The position numbers and the translations under genes were made by a program. A DNA stretch of 64,000 bases, taken from contig CM039502.1 in the NCBI GenBank assembly GCA_022432975.1, positions 71,818,573 to 71,882,572 on the forward strand, given 5' to 3'. The notes beneath the pieces are model-generated. The model made no database searches and was not told the origin of the DNA. It saw only the letters and a program-made list of their open reading frames with translations. This document shows positions 22,788 through 33,760 of the stretch, piece by piece; position 1 is the first letter of the stretch, and each line of letters opens with the position of its first letter. Source of the DNA: Begonia masoniana. Its lineage: Eukaryota > Streptophyta > Magnoliopsida > Cucurbitales > Begoniaceae.

Positions 22788-23696
22788 TCAGAGGAAGGGT
22801 TGACCGTCGAGCAAGGGCCTTTTAAGACATCCATCCAAACAGATTACAGGCCTACCGAACCGTAGCAAATCTGTCTTGCAAGCAGCCATGCACATATACA
22901 ATCTTTGAAATACCATTGAATTTTCGCTCGCCGGGGTACCATCAATTGCTACTGTGCTACCCGAATTTGATCTAAATATTTCGTTTCCGTAAGACCATAG
23001 TTGGTCGTACTGTACGTCCCACTTTCCTTCGTTAATAGTTCGCGCTATGCTTCTTGCTCTTATAGCAATATTGTTTGAAATATCGACCATGTGTTCCATC
23101 TTCACTGTCTCGACAATAGAATGGATGGACCATGTAGGGTCACTTTTGAACCTAGGCAGGTACTTATTTGCCACCCATTTTGCACTAGCGTTAGAATTCT
23201 CCATTTGCCTTGAACAGTTGTGAACGTTGGTAAAGGTCGATATATGAAAAGTAAGCTCGTTTTGCATCTGCGCAGCATATACTCACCATGGACATTGATC
23301 TACGCAAACAGCTATTAGTCGGCTACGGTTACATTTCTTGAACCTTATATCGTAACCTTCTTTCAAAGAATATTCAACTATTTATTCCTTGATAGCTCTT
23401 ATCGAATTATATCGTTTAGGCACATATAATCATATGCTTGATATTTGGGCACTTATCAGTCTGCTTTCTACCTCCTCGTCATCCGAGCCGATCGGTGTTC
23501 GAAGGTCGTCGTCCAGAGTTCTGGAGGTTGTATACAACTGTATTTCTTCATTTTCATCTAGTTGGTCAAATGGTTGTATCTCACCATATGCAGGTGCAGC
23601 ATCCATCATCCAGTCGTTATCAGCATCAAAATGTACTAACTCATTTAAATCAACTGATCTACTTGAGTTTGAATTTGAATCTGAATCCATCGTCAT
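22788..23696 (-). pseudogene. MULE (mudrA-like) transposase remnant, copy 1
   Basis: The minus-strand ATG at 23696 opens an acidic N-terminal region (to about 23430). Next comes a MuDR-type DNA-binding segment with CVDQCPW near 23285, where a TGA breaks the frame. The transposase N-terminal part follows: HNCSRQMENSNASAKW, RRSNPGS-like FRSNSGSTV, and CMAACKTDLLRFGRPVICLDGC before a stop at 22788. The catalytic DDE half is missing beyond the CLDGC motif, and the sequence changes character at about 22795. Mutator-like transposases cut and paste DNA; this copy is truncated and stopped. It is preceded by a TATA box and a donor site around 24261-24365, suggesting an intron in the leader. Confidence 0.85.
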
Positions 23697-23860
23697 TGCT
23701 AATGTCTAGAAATACTAAGAGAGCAATTAAACATTGTACTGAAACATATGACGATAAAATATGCTAAAACATGTATCATTAATATTAAAAAATTATTGTA
23801 ATATGATGATATAATATGTTAAATAAATATAAATATTAAAAAATCTATGGCAATATATAT

Positions 23861-24080
23861 TCTGATACCACTTGTCGGGAACAGATCAAACGGTGAGAAG
23901 GATAATTACGTGGAGAGTACAGATCAGCGTAATTCCCAGCAAAGATTGTACTGAACAATCTCCTTAGACATAATTACTTTTCCAAGTAAGTTCCCAGGAA
24001 AGACTGGATGAGTCACAAACAGACCCACTTAATTCCAGTCTCCTTAGACAGAACTTACTTATACAACACAATTACACCAC
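23861..24080 (-). mobile_element. LTR end and primer-binding-site remnant of a copia element
   Basis: On the minus strand this matches the last 220 bases or so of the 5' LTR of the copia element at 54033, including the GTGGTGTAATTGT and TCCAGTCTTTCC blocks, and ends with the same AAGTGGTATCAGA primer-binding site at 23861. No gag follows. It lies within the inferred leader intron of MULE copy 1. Confidence 0.8.
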
Positions 24081-24357
24081 TACAAAAATAAATTATCTGA
24101 AAAAAAAGTTAAATATGTTAAATATATTTATAAGTAATCAATAACCAAAAATTAAAACATAGAAATACCGTAAATAAATAAAATAAAAAATACATTTATA
24201 CCTTTCATTCAAAAAAAATATCGAAAAATTAAAATATATAATTGAAACAAAAAATTTTACCTTTCGTTCGGAATGAGGAAAAATATCACCAGAGTAGATT
24301 CGAGAGAGAATATTAGAGAGATGTTTGGAGATGTGAATTTGAATTGGGGGAGGGGGA

Positions 24358-24365
24358 TTTTTATA
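24358..24365 (-). promoter_or_regulatory. TATA box of MULE copy 1
   Basis: Minus-strand TATAAAAA, followed by a roughly 100-base leader ending GAACGAAAG|GTAAAA at about 24260, a plausible 5' splice site. The same arrangement is repeated in copy 2. Confidence 0.55.
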
Positions 24366-24380
24366 GGGGGAGTGAAATCC

Positions 24381-24416
24381 GAGAGGCCGGCTGGTTGTCG
24401 GACCAGCCGACCTCTC
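24381..24416. repeat. 36-bp near-perfect palindrome upstream of MULE copy 1 TATA
   Basis: The arms GAGAGGCCGGCTGGT and ACCAGCCGACCTCTC flank a short loop. It lies 16 bases outside the TATA box (minus-strand sense) and is related to the hairpins at 25031 and 25089. Confidence 0.85.
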
Positions 24417-24599
24417 ACTTTTTTTATTAAAAAAAAAAGGGAGAGGCCTCGGTCTGATTGGTCAGATTGAACGAAAAGTAAAATTTTTTGTTTTCATTAT
24501 TTTTTTATTTTTATTTTTTATATTACATAAATTAAAAGAAATAAGAAGAAAAAAATTAACATTATTTAAAAATAATTACAATAGTCACTTGCATCATAA

Positions 24600-24983
24600 T
24601 TAAAAACGGTCAATTATTGGATTCTCAACTACCCTCGCACAGCTGTTAGAATCAATAAAACTCTTTATTTCATAGGTTTGCTCGTCTTCCATCCGTGACG
24701 CATGCAGTTGCCATGCACAACCTTCTACGCATTTAGCCGTTAGTCGTCGTTTGTCGCATTGATGAAATTTGATGCCATAACTATTTTGCAATGAATATTA
24801 ACTTATTTCGTCTTTAATTTCCTGTATACAACTATATATTTTTTTTCAAATAAAAACTCATTGAGATTTCTTCACAAAAAATTTTACCTTTCATTCGAAA
24901 CGAGGAAAAATATCACCGAAGTAGGAAAATATTCGAGAGATGGTTGGAGGTGTGAATTTGAATTGAGAAAAGAGATTTTTATA
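24600..24983 (-). pseudogene. MULE remnant, copy 2: promoter, leader and DNA-binding segment
   Basis: A minus-strand TATAAAAA at 24983-24976 and a leader nearly the same as in copy 1 end with a donor-like GTAAAA at about 24887. They are followed by a MuDR-type DNA-binding segment (24791-24600: FHQCDKRRLTAKC, CAWQLHAS, YEIKSFIDSNSC) and a stop. The protein differs from copy 1 at many positions, so the two are diverged relatives and not a recent tandem copy, although the promoter region is more alike. No transposase core is present. Confidence 0.75.
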
Positions 24984-25030
24984 GGGGGAGTGGTCGGCTG
25001 GTCGTCGGATTTTTTTAATAAAAAAAGGGG

Positions 25031-25064
25031 AGAGGTCGGCTTGTTGTCGGACCAGCTGGCCTCT
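25031..25064. repeat. hairpin repeat (imperfect)
   Basis: AGAGGTCGGCTTGTTG / CGGACCAGCTGGCCTCT, an imperfect copy of the palindrome at 24381, separated from the next by a T/A-rich spacer. Confidence 0.75.
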
Positions 25065-25088
25065 GGATTTTTTAAGAAAAAAAAAAGG

Positions 25089-25122
25089 GAGAGGCCGGCT
25101 GGTCGGGACCAGTCGGCCTCTC
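25089..25122. repeat. 34-bp palindrome upstream of MULE copy 2
   Basis: The arms GAGAGGCCGGCTGGTC and GACCAGTCGGCCTCTC (one mismatch) flank a minimal loop. A further half copy (CTAGTCGGACCAGCCGGCC) follows at about 25144-25165. Confidence 0.85.
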
Positions 25123-25196
25123 ATTTGTTTTTTAATAAAAAAACTAGTCGGACCAGCCGGCCTCTCGCCGTGCCTAAAACAAAAAACCACCAATTT

Positions 25197-25440
25197 TTCC
25201 TTTTTTTGCCAGGGATGATGAACTTGTGGTTATGAAGCCTGGGAGCCCAAGTTCGAATCCCTGGGGAGGCAAAAACCCCCATTAAACCAGGTAGTGGGGG
25301 AAGATCGTGAGTACACGTGGTGGGCCTGTGTGGCTGACACGTGGTAGGGCCCTGTCGGGACTGCACAGCTTGCCCTGACCTGGGTGAGGGGCGAGGCCCG
25401 GCCCAAGAGGTTTTGGGGGGGGGGGGGGGGGGGGGGGGTG
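25197..25440 (+). mobile_element. tRNA-derived SINE-like element
   Basis: It begins near GCCAGGGATGATGAAC. A pol III B-box (AGTTCGAATCCC, about 25251-25262) and an A-box-like TATGAAGCCTGGG upstream mark the tRNA-related head. The tRNA-unrelated body carries CACGTGG, TTGCCCTGACCTGGGTG and GAGGCCCGGCCC, as in plant SINE families. A 21-base G run (about 25418-25438) sits where the tail would be. The head has no full cloverleaf, so it is not a tRNA gene. Confidence 0.6.
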
Positions 25441-25552
25441 GTTACAATGAGTATGGGTGGGCACGGGTCAGTTCGGTTCGGTCCGGTCCCGAGCCCGAAC
25501 CGAGTCTTCGGGAATTTTTTCTCGAAGACCGGAATCGGCCCTGTCTGGTCTC
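25441..25552. other. short unassigned segment with GGTTCGGTCC repeats
   Basis: It begins TATGGGTGGGCACGGGTC and has imperfect GTTCGGTTCGGTCCGG units. GGGTGGGCA is reminiscent of hAT-type ends, and 53275-53545 carries a similar composition with ATGCCCATGCC at its right edge. Too short to classify. Confidence 0.35.
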
Positions 25553-26750
25553 AGTTTGTAACTAGTTTTCTTTAAGTTTTGAATGCTAATTTAGAGTTTT
25601 CCTAGATCATGGAAATAAAAGTGAGAATTTGGAAGAGAAAACAATAGAATTGAAGCACAAAGCGAAAGTATTTTTTTTTAATTATATTTGGAGTTATTTT
25701 GCTTTGATTTAATAACAAAAATTTAAAAGAAAAGTGAAAGGAAAGAAGGCTTCACGTTGAGAAAGAAAAAGGAAGAGTGAAAAGTGTGGTTAAATTGTAA
25801 AAAATAGAAATGTTGTGGAAAATTTTAAAAGAGGGAAAAATTAGAGTTTTAATGATTAGATTTTTCTCTTCTCTTTCACTTCTCTCTCCCACGGTTTTCT
25901 TCCAAGCCCTAAGTCCTCCATAGCCAATCTATCCTCTCCCATTTCTTCAATTTTGCAAGGTGTTTTGAGGTAAAGTTAAATGAGTTTTGATTTTTATACG
26001 TTTAGGTGAAGGATTTTAGAGTTTTATTGATGTTTTGGTTGATTTTGGTTAGATTTTGGAAACCCTAAGTGAGGAGCTACGAAATTTTCATTAATTGCTG
26101 GTTTTTCTTCCCTTATTTGATGGTTTAATCCTTAGATAGGTTGGTTTAAGTTGTTTTTAGAGATAGATTAGAGTTTTGTAAGTGTTAGTGAAAAACCGGT
26201 TTTGAGCAATTTGTACACCGATTCTGTTTCAGTGAATTCGAGTTGGCCATTGTGTTTGGTTGTTAAATTTGAGTGTTTCAATGGATAGTAGATGTGTAGA
26301 GGTTTACGGATTGGGGTGGCACGTCCAAATCCGATAAAAACGAGTGAGTTATGGCCGATTGAAATTCGAACATAGAAAATGGGAGAAATTCGGGTTTGTA
26401 GGATTTAAGGTAGTTTGGTTTGTTATCAGAATTGGGGTAACATTTATTAGAAGTTCTTTGATGATTATTAAGTGATTTTCTCCATAATTATACTAGGTTA
26501 ACAAGTTGAATCTTTGGCGGAACCGAAGAGGTAAGTACGTGGGGGGGAAAACAAGGTAAGTAGTGGATTGTGTGTTTTTGTTGCCTTTGGGCCTACACCA
26601 TGGAACGGTAGGGATTTTGTTTGATTGTTTTGTTGCTTTGTTTTGTGTTGTGGTTAAGCATTTGTGTGTGGCACGCATCATTGTTTTTGAACTACGAACC
26701 ACGAGTGTTGGGCATGGTTTTGGATGGTGAGCATGAAATGCAATGTGATT

Positions 26751-27322
26751 AGAGAGAGTCGCCCCGTCGCATTAGAATGACACTCGCGAGGGACTCCATG
26801 AGAGTTGTCACATCGCGTTAGGGTGCCATTCGCAAGGAACTATGTGAGCGAGTCGCCTTGTCGCGTTAGAATGACACTCGCGAGGGACTCCATGGGAGTT
26901 GCCCTGTCGCGTTAGGGTGTTATTCGCGAGGGACTATGTGAAAGAGTCGCCTTGTCATGTTAGAATGACACTCGCGAGGGACTCATGGGAGTTGCCCTAT
27001 CGCGTTAGGGTGTTATTCGCGAGGGACTATGTGAGAGAGTCGCCTTGTCGCGTTAGAATGACACTCGTGAGGGACTCCATGGGAGTTGCCCTGTCGCGTT
27101 AGGGTGTTATTCGCGAGGGACTATGTGAGAGAGTCGCCTTGTCGCGTTAGAATGACACTCGCGAGGGACTCCATGGGAGTTGCCCTGTCGCGTTAGGGTG
27201 TTATTCGCGAGGGACTACGTGAGAGAGTCGCCCCGTTGCGTTAGAATGACACTCGCGAGGGACTCCATGGGAGTTGCCCTGTCGCGTTAGGGTGTTATTC
27301 GCGAGGGACTATGTGAGTGAGC
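26751..27322. repeat. minisatellite in L1a, about 94-bp unit of two half-units, six copies
   Basis: Each unit contains GTCGCCTTGTCGCGTTAGAA and, about 47 bp later, the related GTTGCCCTGTCGCGTTAGGG; both halves end CGCGAGGGACT. The two-step period shows an older 47-bp repeat that later expanded as dimers. Confidence 0.9.
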
Positions 27323-27787
27323 TGCCTAGTAGTGTTAGGATGTTAGATCATCACTTGCAAGGGGTTCCATGATTGTGTAATGAAACGATAACGAAACAAA
27401 AACAACCGAGTGAATAGAAACTGCATTTTAGGGGTTGAGTTGAGCATGCATTGTTTGAGTTGCATTACTCCCTACTTGCTAAGCATTAGACTTATGTTTT
27501 GTGTTCTATGGTATAGGTGACGACCTTTATTCAGGTGAGCTAGATGAGGGAGCCTAGGATTAGACAGCGGTCGATGAAGCATGGAGCATACCAGTGCGGG
27601 CATATGTCGGGGCGTCTCAGCCACGTTTCTCGGGTAGTCTGGTGGGGACGTTGGTATTTTATGTTGTAGATATTTTTGTTTTGGATGATTATGGATAATG
27701 GATGTTTTGATGGATGGTTGGTATGTGAATAATAGTGTTTTGAGATTTGGATTTCAGGTTTTGGGTTATAGAAATTTCAGTCGTTAT

Positions 27788-30342
27788 TGTAACGCCCCGA
27801 GTCTCCACGAACCGGTTTGCTACAGGGACTGCTCTGAGCTAAACGACTCTCTCTGTGTCTATTACCTCGTTCACTTAACCTACTAACACAAGGAATCCAT
27901 TTTTTATAAAACTGATGCAACGAAATTTAAAACTAACTTCCTGAAGTTCTCTTATGTTTTACCTAGCTGTCTAGATCCACTAATCTCCTATAATCCTAAC
28001 CGTTAGATTTCCCGCCATACTCCCCAAAAATTTCGACAGAGTAACGCCTGAAAATGGCGCCCCCAAAATGCTAGGTACCTGCATAAAATAAATCCTCAAC
28101 CCATCCAGAATATTCCTACTCATCTAACCAACATACGAAATCTCCAAATAGAAAATAGCGAGGGAAACTGAAGTACTATCATCAATAAGCGAGAAGAACT
28201 GTACTATCGACCCCAAAATGTAGAAAATCCACAGTATATGGTGACACATCACCCTTAACTATGACTATATACAACAATTACACAATACCCCCCCCCCCCC
28301 CCCCACAAAAGAACAAAAGAGAAGTCCTACTCCCCATCAACACTGTGTCACGGCTCCTCTCGGGTCGGGTCACCCTAACACTGCCATTTGCCGGGGCCCT
28401 GGTCGCACGTCACCAACTGCCATCTACGCCCGGTCAGGCTCTCGGTACTCACCTTCCTCCTCAACGGCACCTACACCACATAAAACACGGTAAGCTCAAA
28501 GCTTAGCAAGTAGAGTGCTGAAAATAACTAAGAAGCATGAAAATCAGTTAAGCAATCCTAACGCATGCACATCTCCACACACACATTGTCATCACCTCAG
28601 TACCTCACCTCCGGCCCGAGTCCAACTCAGAATTCACGGAGCACATCATCCTCCAGCCCGAGTCCCACTCGGGATTCGCGGAGTACCCCACCTCCGGCCC
28701 GAGTCCAACCCGGAATTCGCGGAGCACATCACCCTCCGGCCCGAGTCCCACCCAGAATTCGCGAAGTACCTCACCTCCGGCCCGAGTCCAACCCAGAATT
28801 CGCGGAGCACATCACCCTCCGGCCCGAGTCCCACCCGGAATTTGCGGAGCACATCACCCTCCGGCCCGAGTCCCACCCGGAATTCGCGGAGTACTTCACC
28901 CCATGCTTGAAAACATGCTCAAAACATTTTACGTAGCTTTTAAAACATGATGCATGCTAACCATAACCAACTAACTACGACTCCACATACCCCTCACATC
29001 ACAAACGTACCTACGACCCACAACATGCACAAGACTCACAACCCACGTACAACTAACCCACAAACTGCACAAGACTCACAACATACATACAACTGACCAA
29101 CAACCTGCACGAGACTCTCATCATACCACTGATGACGATTGCACATACGCATCACATACAGACTACTCACGATATACACACGACTCACAACATACAAACA
29201 ACTGTGGTGTAGGCCCCTTCTGGGCGACTCTCAAGCAATTACACTCACACTACTACTTACCTGGCGTCCTAGCTCGCTGAGGAAGCTCAGTTCCCTGTCC
29301 ACCTACGGCTCGACCTACGACAAACATTCAAACTTCGTCAAAATCAAGCTTATATTCACTAATTTACTCTCAACTACTATTTCTAACCTAACCCAATTAA
29401 AACCTAATTAAACGGGCCACTAATTTAGGTTCGGTAAAAACCGACCCAAAACTTCGGACGTGCGTAACTTTCACGTCGGTTATCGGAATCGAACGATTCC
29501 AGCGGCCACGTACTCTTCTAATAACCTAGTTTAACCTGCTAAAAGAAAATTTAAAACGAACGGCCGTAGATAGGTCAAAAACAGCAAAACCCGAATCTGC
29601 CCTAAACCAAAAATTTTCCCCCTTTCAGTTTTTCATCAATTTTCACCCGTTTCATTACCAATTATCCACATTCAACTCAATTTGACGTAGTTTAACAAAA
29701 CACCCAAGGTATCGCACGAGAAAACCTGAGGCTCAAAACTCGGGTCCTCTGTTTTTAGCTCAATCTGAGCTCCCTGTTGCCCGGTGATTCTCGCCGGCCA
29801 TAGCTCGGCCATTCAACGTCGAGAACGGCCAAAAATGGTCGGTGATCGGAGCCCAATCCGGCTCGTCACTCCCGGCCATCAAAACAGAGGCGAAACAGAG
29901 AAAACTCACCTGTTCTCGGTCGGGTTTGGCACGAAAAACGGAACCGCAACCTGGCTTCAGCTCGCCGAAGTAGTGGAACGCCGTCGCCCTTCTCCTTCTC
30001 GTCGGTCGTCGGCAGAGCACGCTTGGCTCTCTCTCTCTCGCTCGGGAGCTCAGGCAGCAGAAAACCGAATGGCTTCTTCGTGAAGCCATTCAGTTTTCTC
30101 TTTTTTTTTAACATTTATTTATTTAATGTATTAACCAAATTACTAAACCGCCCTCACGAGTTTGAAACTTCGTATTTACGTTAAATTCGCAGTCTCTCGA
30201 CCTAAAATTTTGAAAATTTTCTTCCAATTAAAAATCCTAAATTTTAATAAGCCAATTAGCCCGTTAAAATCACTCACGGAATTCTAACAGGAATTAAAAT
30301 TTATTTGGTAAATTCTTTTTTTTTTTCTTTCGGGTTATTACA
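27788..30342 (-). mobile_element. Long-LTR element L1b nested in L1a
   Basis: It starts TGTAACGCCCCGAG and ends GGGTTATTACA, with a perfect GTTAT target duplication (27783-27787 and 30343-30347). Motif order shows minus orientation. 2555 bp, no gene. A C run lies near 28288-28304. It holds the family arms (29200-29213 and 28470-28480), an 18-nt interval (28470-28453) followed by GTGAGT, and a TGCAG site near 28079. Confidence 0.88.
28613..28906. repeat. 42-bp minisatellite in L1b, seven units
   Basis: Units begin GGCCCGAGTCC and contain GAATTCGCGGAGCACATCA; starts at 28613, 28655, 28697 and so on. The 42-bp period is a multiple of three, so long ORFs appear on both strands, but they are not genes. 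Confidence 0.92.
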
Positions 30343-31034
30343 GTTATACTGCTCATTTTTTTTTTTGTATAATAAACAACGTCGGGTTCACTTTTCTTTA
30401 TGTTTTAGTTAACCGTTTTACGTCGGTTTTCTGAGATTTTTATAGGGCACGGAGTCGGGGATGTTAGAAATGTGTGGGTAAATTTTCAGGTGATTTGGAG
30501 TTGTTCGGCTCGAAGAAAAATGAAGAAAAGTGGGAAAAGGCAGAAAATAGGCGCACAAGGCGCGCTGGCACCCGAAAGGGTGCCGATCGTTCGGAGCTTG
30601 GCACCGATCGTTCGGCACCTGGCGCCGAATGTTTGGCACCTGCGCGTGCGCATGGTGGCGCAGCGCGCGCGGTGCTTAGCACACCACATTTTGTTTTTTT
30701 AAAAATTTTCCTATTTCCAAAATGTTTTGACTCGACTTTTTCCGACGTATTTTACGCACATTTTCTAACATTTTTCGAGTGTTCAAAAAATCCAAAACAA
30801 AGTCAAAATTTTATCGAAAATTATTTTAAACGTCGTTTTAAACACGGTTTGGGTTAGCAAAGTAGCCACCGAGCTGGGGTGGGTTCGAGGTCGTTACATT
30901 TGAAGTTTGCCCTTCTCTCTATCTCAATAACTTCTCTGATTTTTCGATCCTTTCTTGTAAGTCTTCTCATCCATCTATTTAATAATACTTTGAATATTTC
31001 TTTTTATTTTTGATTATACGATCCTCCCCATCTT

Positions 31035-31046
31035 TGGTATCAGAGC
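31035..31046 (+). other. pararetrovirus primer-binding site, first copy
   Basis: TGGTATCAGAGC, complementary to the 3' end of initiator tRNA-Met. Element L2 is inserted exactly at its end, using AGAGC as target duplication; the downstream flank resumes AGAGCCATATC at 33761. Confidence 0.85.
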
Positions 31047-31336
31047 TGTAACACCCAAGATTTTTTCTTAAGGAAAAAAAATTGGAGAGAAAAAAAAAGA
31101 ATAATAAAATAGGTTGTTTTAATTAATTTAAAAGAAAAAGTGAATAAATTTGGTGGAGCTAAATGGTTTCTTAGTTTAGGTTTGGGTATTCCTAGTAAAA
31201 TTAAGACGGGGGTTATAATTTAATAACGAGATTTAACGAAATTTGTAATGGTCGAAAACACATGAGGGCAAAATGGTAAATGATAATTAATTAAAACAGT
31301 TTTAATTATTATTGTTTTTTTTATTATTATTATTAA

Positions 31337-31367
<31 letters not shown>

Positions 31368-33760
31368 CAACAGAATGGCCGAAGCCATTCTGTTGTGTTC
31401 GAGCACCCGAGAACGAGAACAGGGGAGAAAAGAGGGAGACGCGAACGGGCGACGATCGACGGCCGTTCACCGCCGTGATTTTCAGCGTTCTCCAGCCCGG
31501 CCAGACGACGGCGACGAGCAGGGTTGGTTGTCTCCGTGCACTACACGACAGGTAAGGGTCGATTTTTTTGCCCTGTTTTCGGCTCTGTTCGTGGCCGAGA
31601 GTGACGAGCCCGATTTGGCTCCGATCACCGGCCGATTTTGGACGTTCTCGGCATGGGTTTTCTGACCCTTGGACTAGCAATGGTCGCCGAGCTGTGAGGA
31701 GCTCAATTTGAGCGAAAATCAGTGAAATCCAAATTAGGGCATTTCGGTTTTGTGTGTGTAGCCTCGGGATTTTGGTTAGATTATGTTAATTAGGTATAAA
31801 AGTGGTTGATTGGTGAGAAATTTGGTGAGAATTGATGAAAAAGTAGAAAAGGTGAAATTCCCGGCTTAGGGCAGTTCGGGTTTTGCCAGTTTTGACCTAG
31901 CTAGGGTTGTTTGTTTTAAAATTCCTTTTGGCAGGTTAAATAGGTTATTAGAGGAGTACGTGGCCGCTTGAATCGTTCGATTCCGATAACCGACGCAAAA
32001 GTTACGCGCGTTTGAAGTTTTGGGTCGGTTTTTACCGAACCCAAATTAGTGGCCCGTTTAGTTAAGTTTTAGTTGGATTAGGCTAGAAATAATAGTTTGA
32101 AATAAATTGGTGATTGTAGGCTTGATGTTAATGAAGTTTGAATATTTGTCGTAGGTCGAGCCGTAGGTGGTCAGGGAACCGAGCATCCTCAGTGGGCTAG
32201 GACGCAAGGTAAGTAGTGGAATGATTGTGTTTTGCCTTCGGGCCTACACCATGGAACGATAGAGAATTGTTTGTTTGCTTTATTTGGTTGTTGTTTGGTT
32301 GTTTATTTCATTTGGTGTTTGAGTATTGCTTTGTTTGGTTGGTTATTTCGTTGCTTTGTATTGTATTTTGTTTGAGTGGATGCTTTGTTCTTTATTTTGT
32401 TTGGTGATTGCTTTGTGTTCGGTGATTGCTTTGTCTTGTATTGGTTTGTGTGGCGTTGAGTTAGAAATGTAAAAAGGGGTAGTGAGAGCTTGAAAGGTAA
32501 GGGGAATAGTGTAGGGCCATCTTGGGAGCTAGACTCGGATGGATACGCATCTTGGGGAGCGAGACTCAGATGTGATTGGGTAGTATCCTCTTGGGAGCGA
32601 GACTCGGAGGGTTAGGGCCATCTTGGGAGCGAGACTCGGATGGATACGCATCTTGGGAGCGAGACTCGGATGTGATGGGGTAGTGTCCTCTTGGAAGCGA
32701 GACTCGGAGGGTTAGGGCCATCTTGGGAGCGAGACTCCGATGGATGCGCATCTTGAAAGCGAGACTCAAATGTGATTGGATAGTGTCCTCTTGGGAGCGA
32801 GACTCGGAGGGTTAGGGCCATCTTGGGAGCGAGACTCGGATGGATATGCAGGGCCATCTTGGGAGCGAGACTCGGATGGATATGCATGTGGACTAGGTGA
32901 TGGGTTAGTGCCATCTTGGGGAGCGAGACTCAGATAGAAATACCTCTTGAGAGCTAGATTTAGACGTGTGTTAGGGTTGTGTGGGTTGTTTATTGTGTAT
33001 GTTTATCTTTGTTATTTCCTACTTGCTAAGCGTAAACTTACGTGTGTGTATGTGTTCTGTGGTGTAGGTAACGACGCGGTTACAGGTGAGCTAGACGAGG
33101 AAGCCAGGATTAGGCGGCAGTCGGTGGCACACGGGGCATGCCGGTGCGGGCAGTTGTTGGGGCGTCTCGACCATGGTCTTCGGGGAATGTGGGCTTTGTA
33201 TTTTAGTAGTTATTGTAAATGTTTATTTGTAGACATGATGGGAATGCGTAACTTCTTTTTGGTTGATGTTTTGAGAGTTATTGTATAGCTATTTGTATTT
33301 GTTGTATATAGTCATAGTTAAGGGTGATGCGTCGCCCTATACTGTGAATTTTCTTCACTTAGGGATGTTAGTAGTATAGTTCTTTCTTTACTGTTATTTG
33401 GAGATTTCGTATGCTAGATAGTTGAGTGGATAGTTGAGTGAGAATATTCTGGATTGGTTGGGTTTTATTCGTTTGCAGGTATCTAGCATTTTGGAGGCGC
33501 CATTTTCAGGCGTTACTTTGCCGAAATTTTCTGGAAGGACGCCGTGGTGCTTAAAGGTTAGGAGTAAGGGAATTAGTGAGTCTAGGCAGCTAGGTCTAAC
33601 ATAAGAGAGCTTCGGGAGATTTAGTTTTAAATTCCGCAAATGTCAGTTTTATTTGATGTTTTGGGGGTTTATGAAAATTATTTTAAATTAACGTTGTTTT
33701 CATCGGGGTAAGAGTGAGCCAAGTAGCGCACTGAGCCAGGGTGGGTTCGGGGGCGTTACA
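31047..33760 (+). mobile_element. Long-LTR element L2 (2714 bp)
   Basis: It starts TGTAACACCC and ends GGGCGTTACA, with a perfect AGAGC duplication (31042-31046 and 33761-33765). It has no coding region; ORFs are shadows of its repeats. It carries the full motif order: donor-like GTAAGT (32209), arm 1 (32243-32257), minisatellite, arm 2 (33054-33068), an 18-nt interval (33068-33085), GTGAGC (33086), a hairpin (33313-33346) and TTTGCAG|GTA (33478/33479). The lack of internal polyprotein sequence fits a solo LTR. Confidence 0.9.
32520..32940. repeat. minisatellite in L2, about 35-bp subunits
   Basis: It has some twelve copies of CTTGGGAGCGAGACTCGGA with three alternating tails (GGATACGCAT, TGTGATTGGGTAGTGTCCT, GGGTTAGGGCCAT), giving a higher-order unit near 105 bp. 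Confidence 0.88.

Larger units (their letters stand above)
25584..30898 (+). mobile_element. Long-LTR element L1a, split by a nested element
   Basis: It starts TGCTAATTTAG (diverged from the family's TGTAAC) and ends GGTCGTTACA, flanked by TTTGAA on both sides (25578-25583 and 30899-30904) within the pararetrovirus. Removing L1b leaves about 2.75 kb. It carries the family's donor-like GTAAG (26556), arm 1 (26592-26606), minisatellite (26751-27322), arm 2 (27503-27517) and CAG|GTGAG (27534/27535). A GC-rich block near 30550-30690 is another variable part. No ORF of note. The likely nature is a solo LTR. Confidence 0.75.

Noticed and set aside
25240..25270. Possible tRNA gene (GTTCGAATCCC)
   Set aside because: Only A- and B-box-like pieces are present, with no foldable cloverleaf; the following body is SINE-like.
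26751..27322. CRISPR-like regular repeat array
   Set aside because: Units are fully tandem with no unique spacers, lie inside a plant LTR, and the genome is eukaryotic.
28515..28936. Overlapping 120-130 aa Pro/Ser-rich ORFs
   Set aside because: They come from a 42-bp repeat, a multiple of three, inside an LTR; frames are open on both strands.
30464..30857. Arg/Ala-rich ORFs in both strands
   Set aside because: They sit in the GC-rich variable block of an LTR and have no family resemblance.
32566..32914. Minus-strand ORFs with repeated SLAPKMAL
   Set aside because: Translation of the L2 minisatellite.
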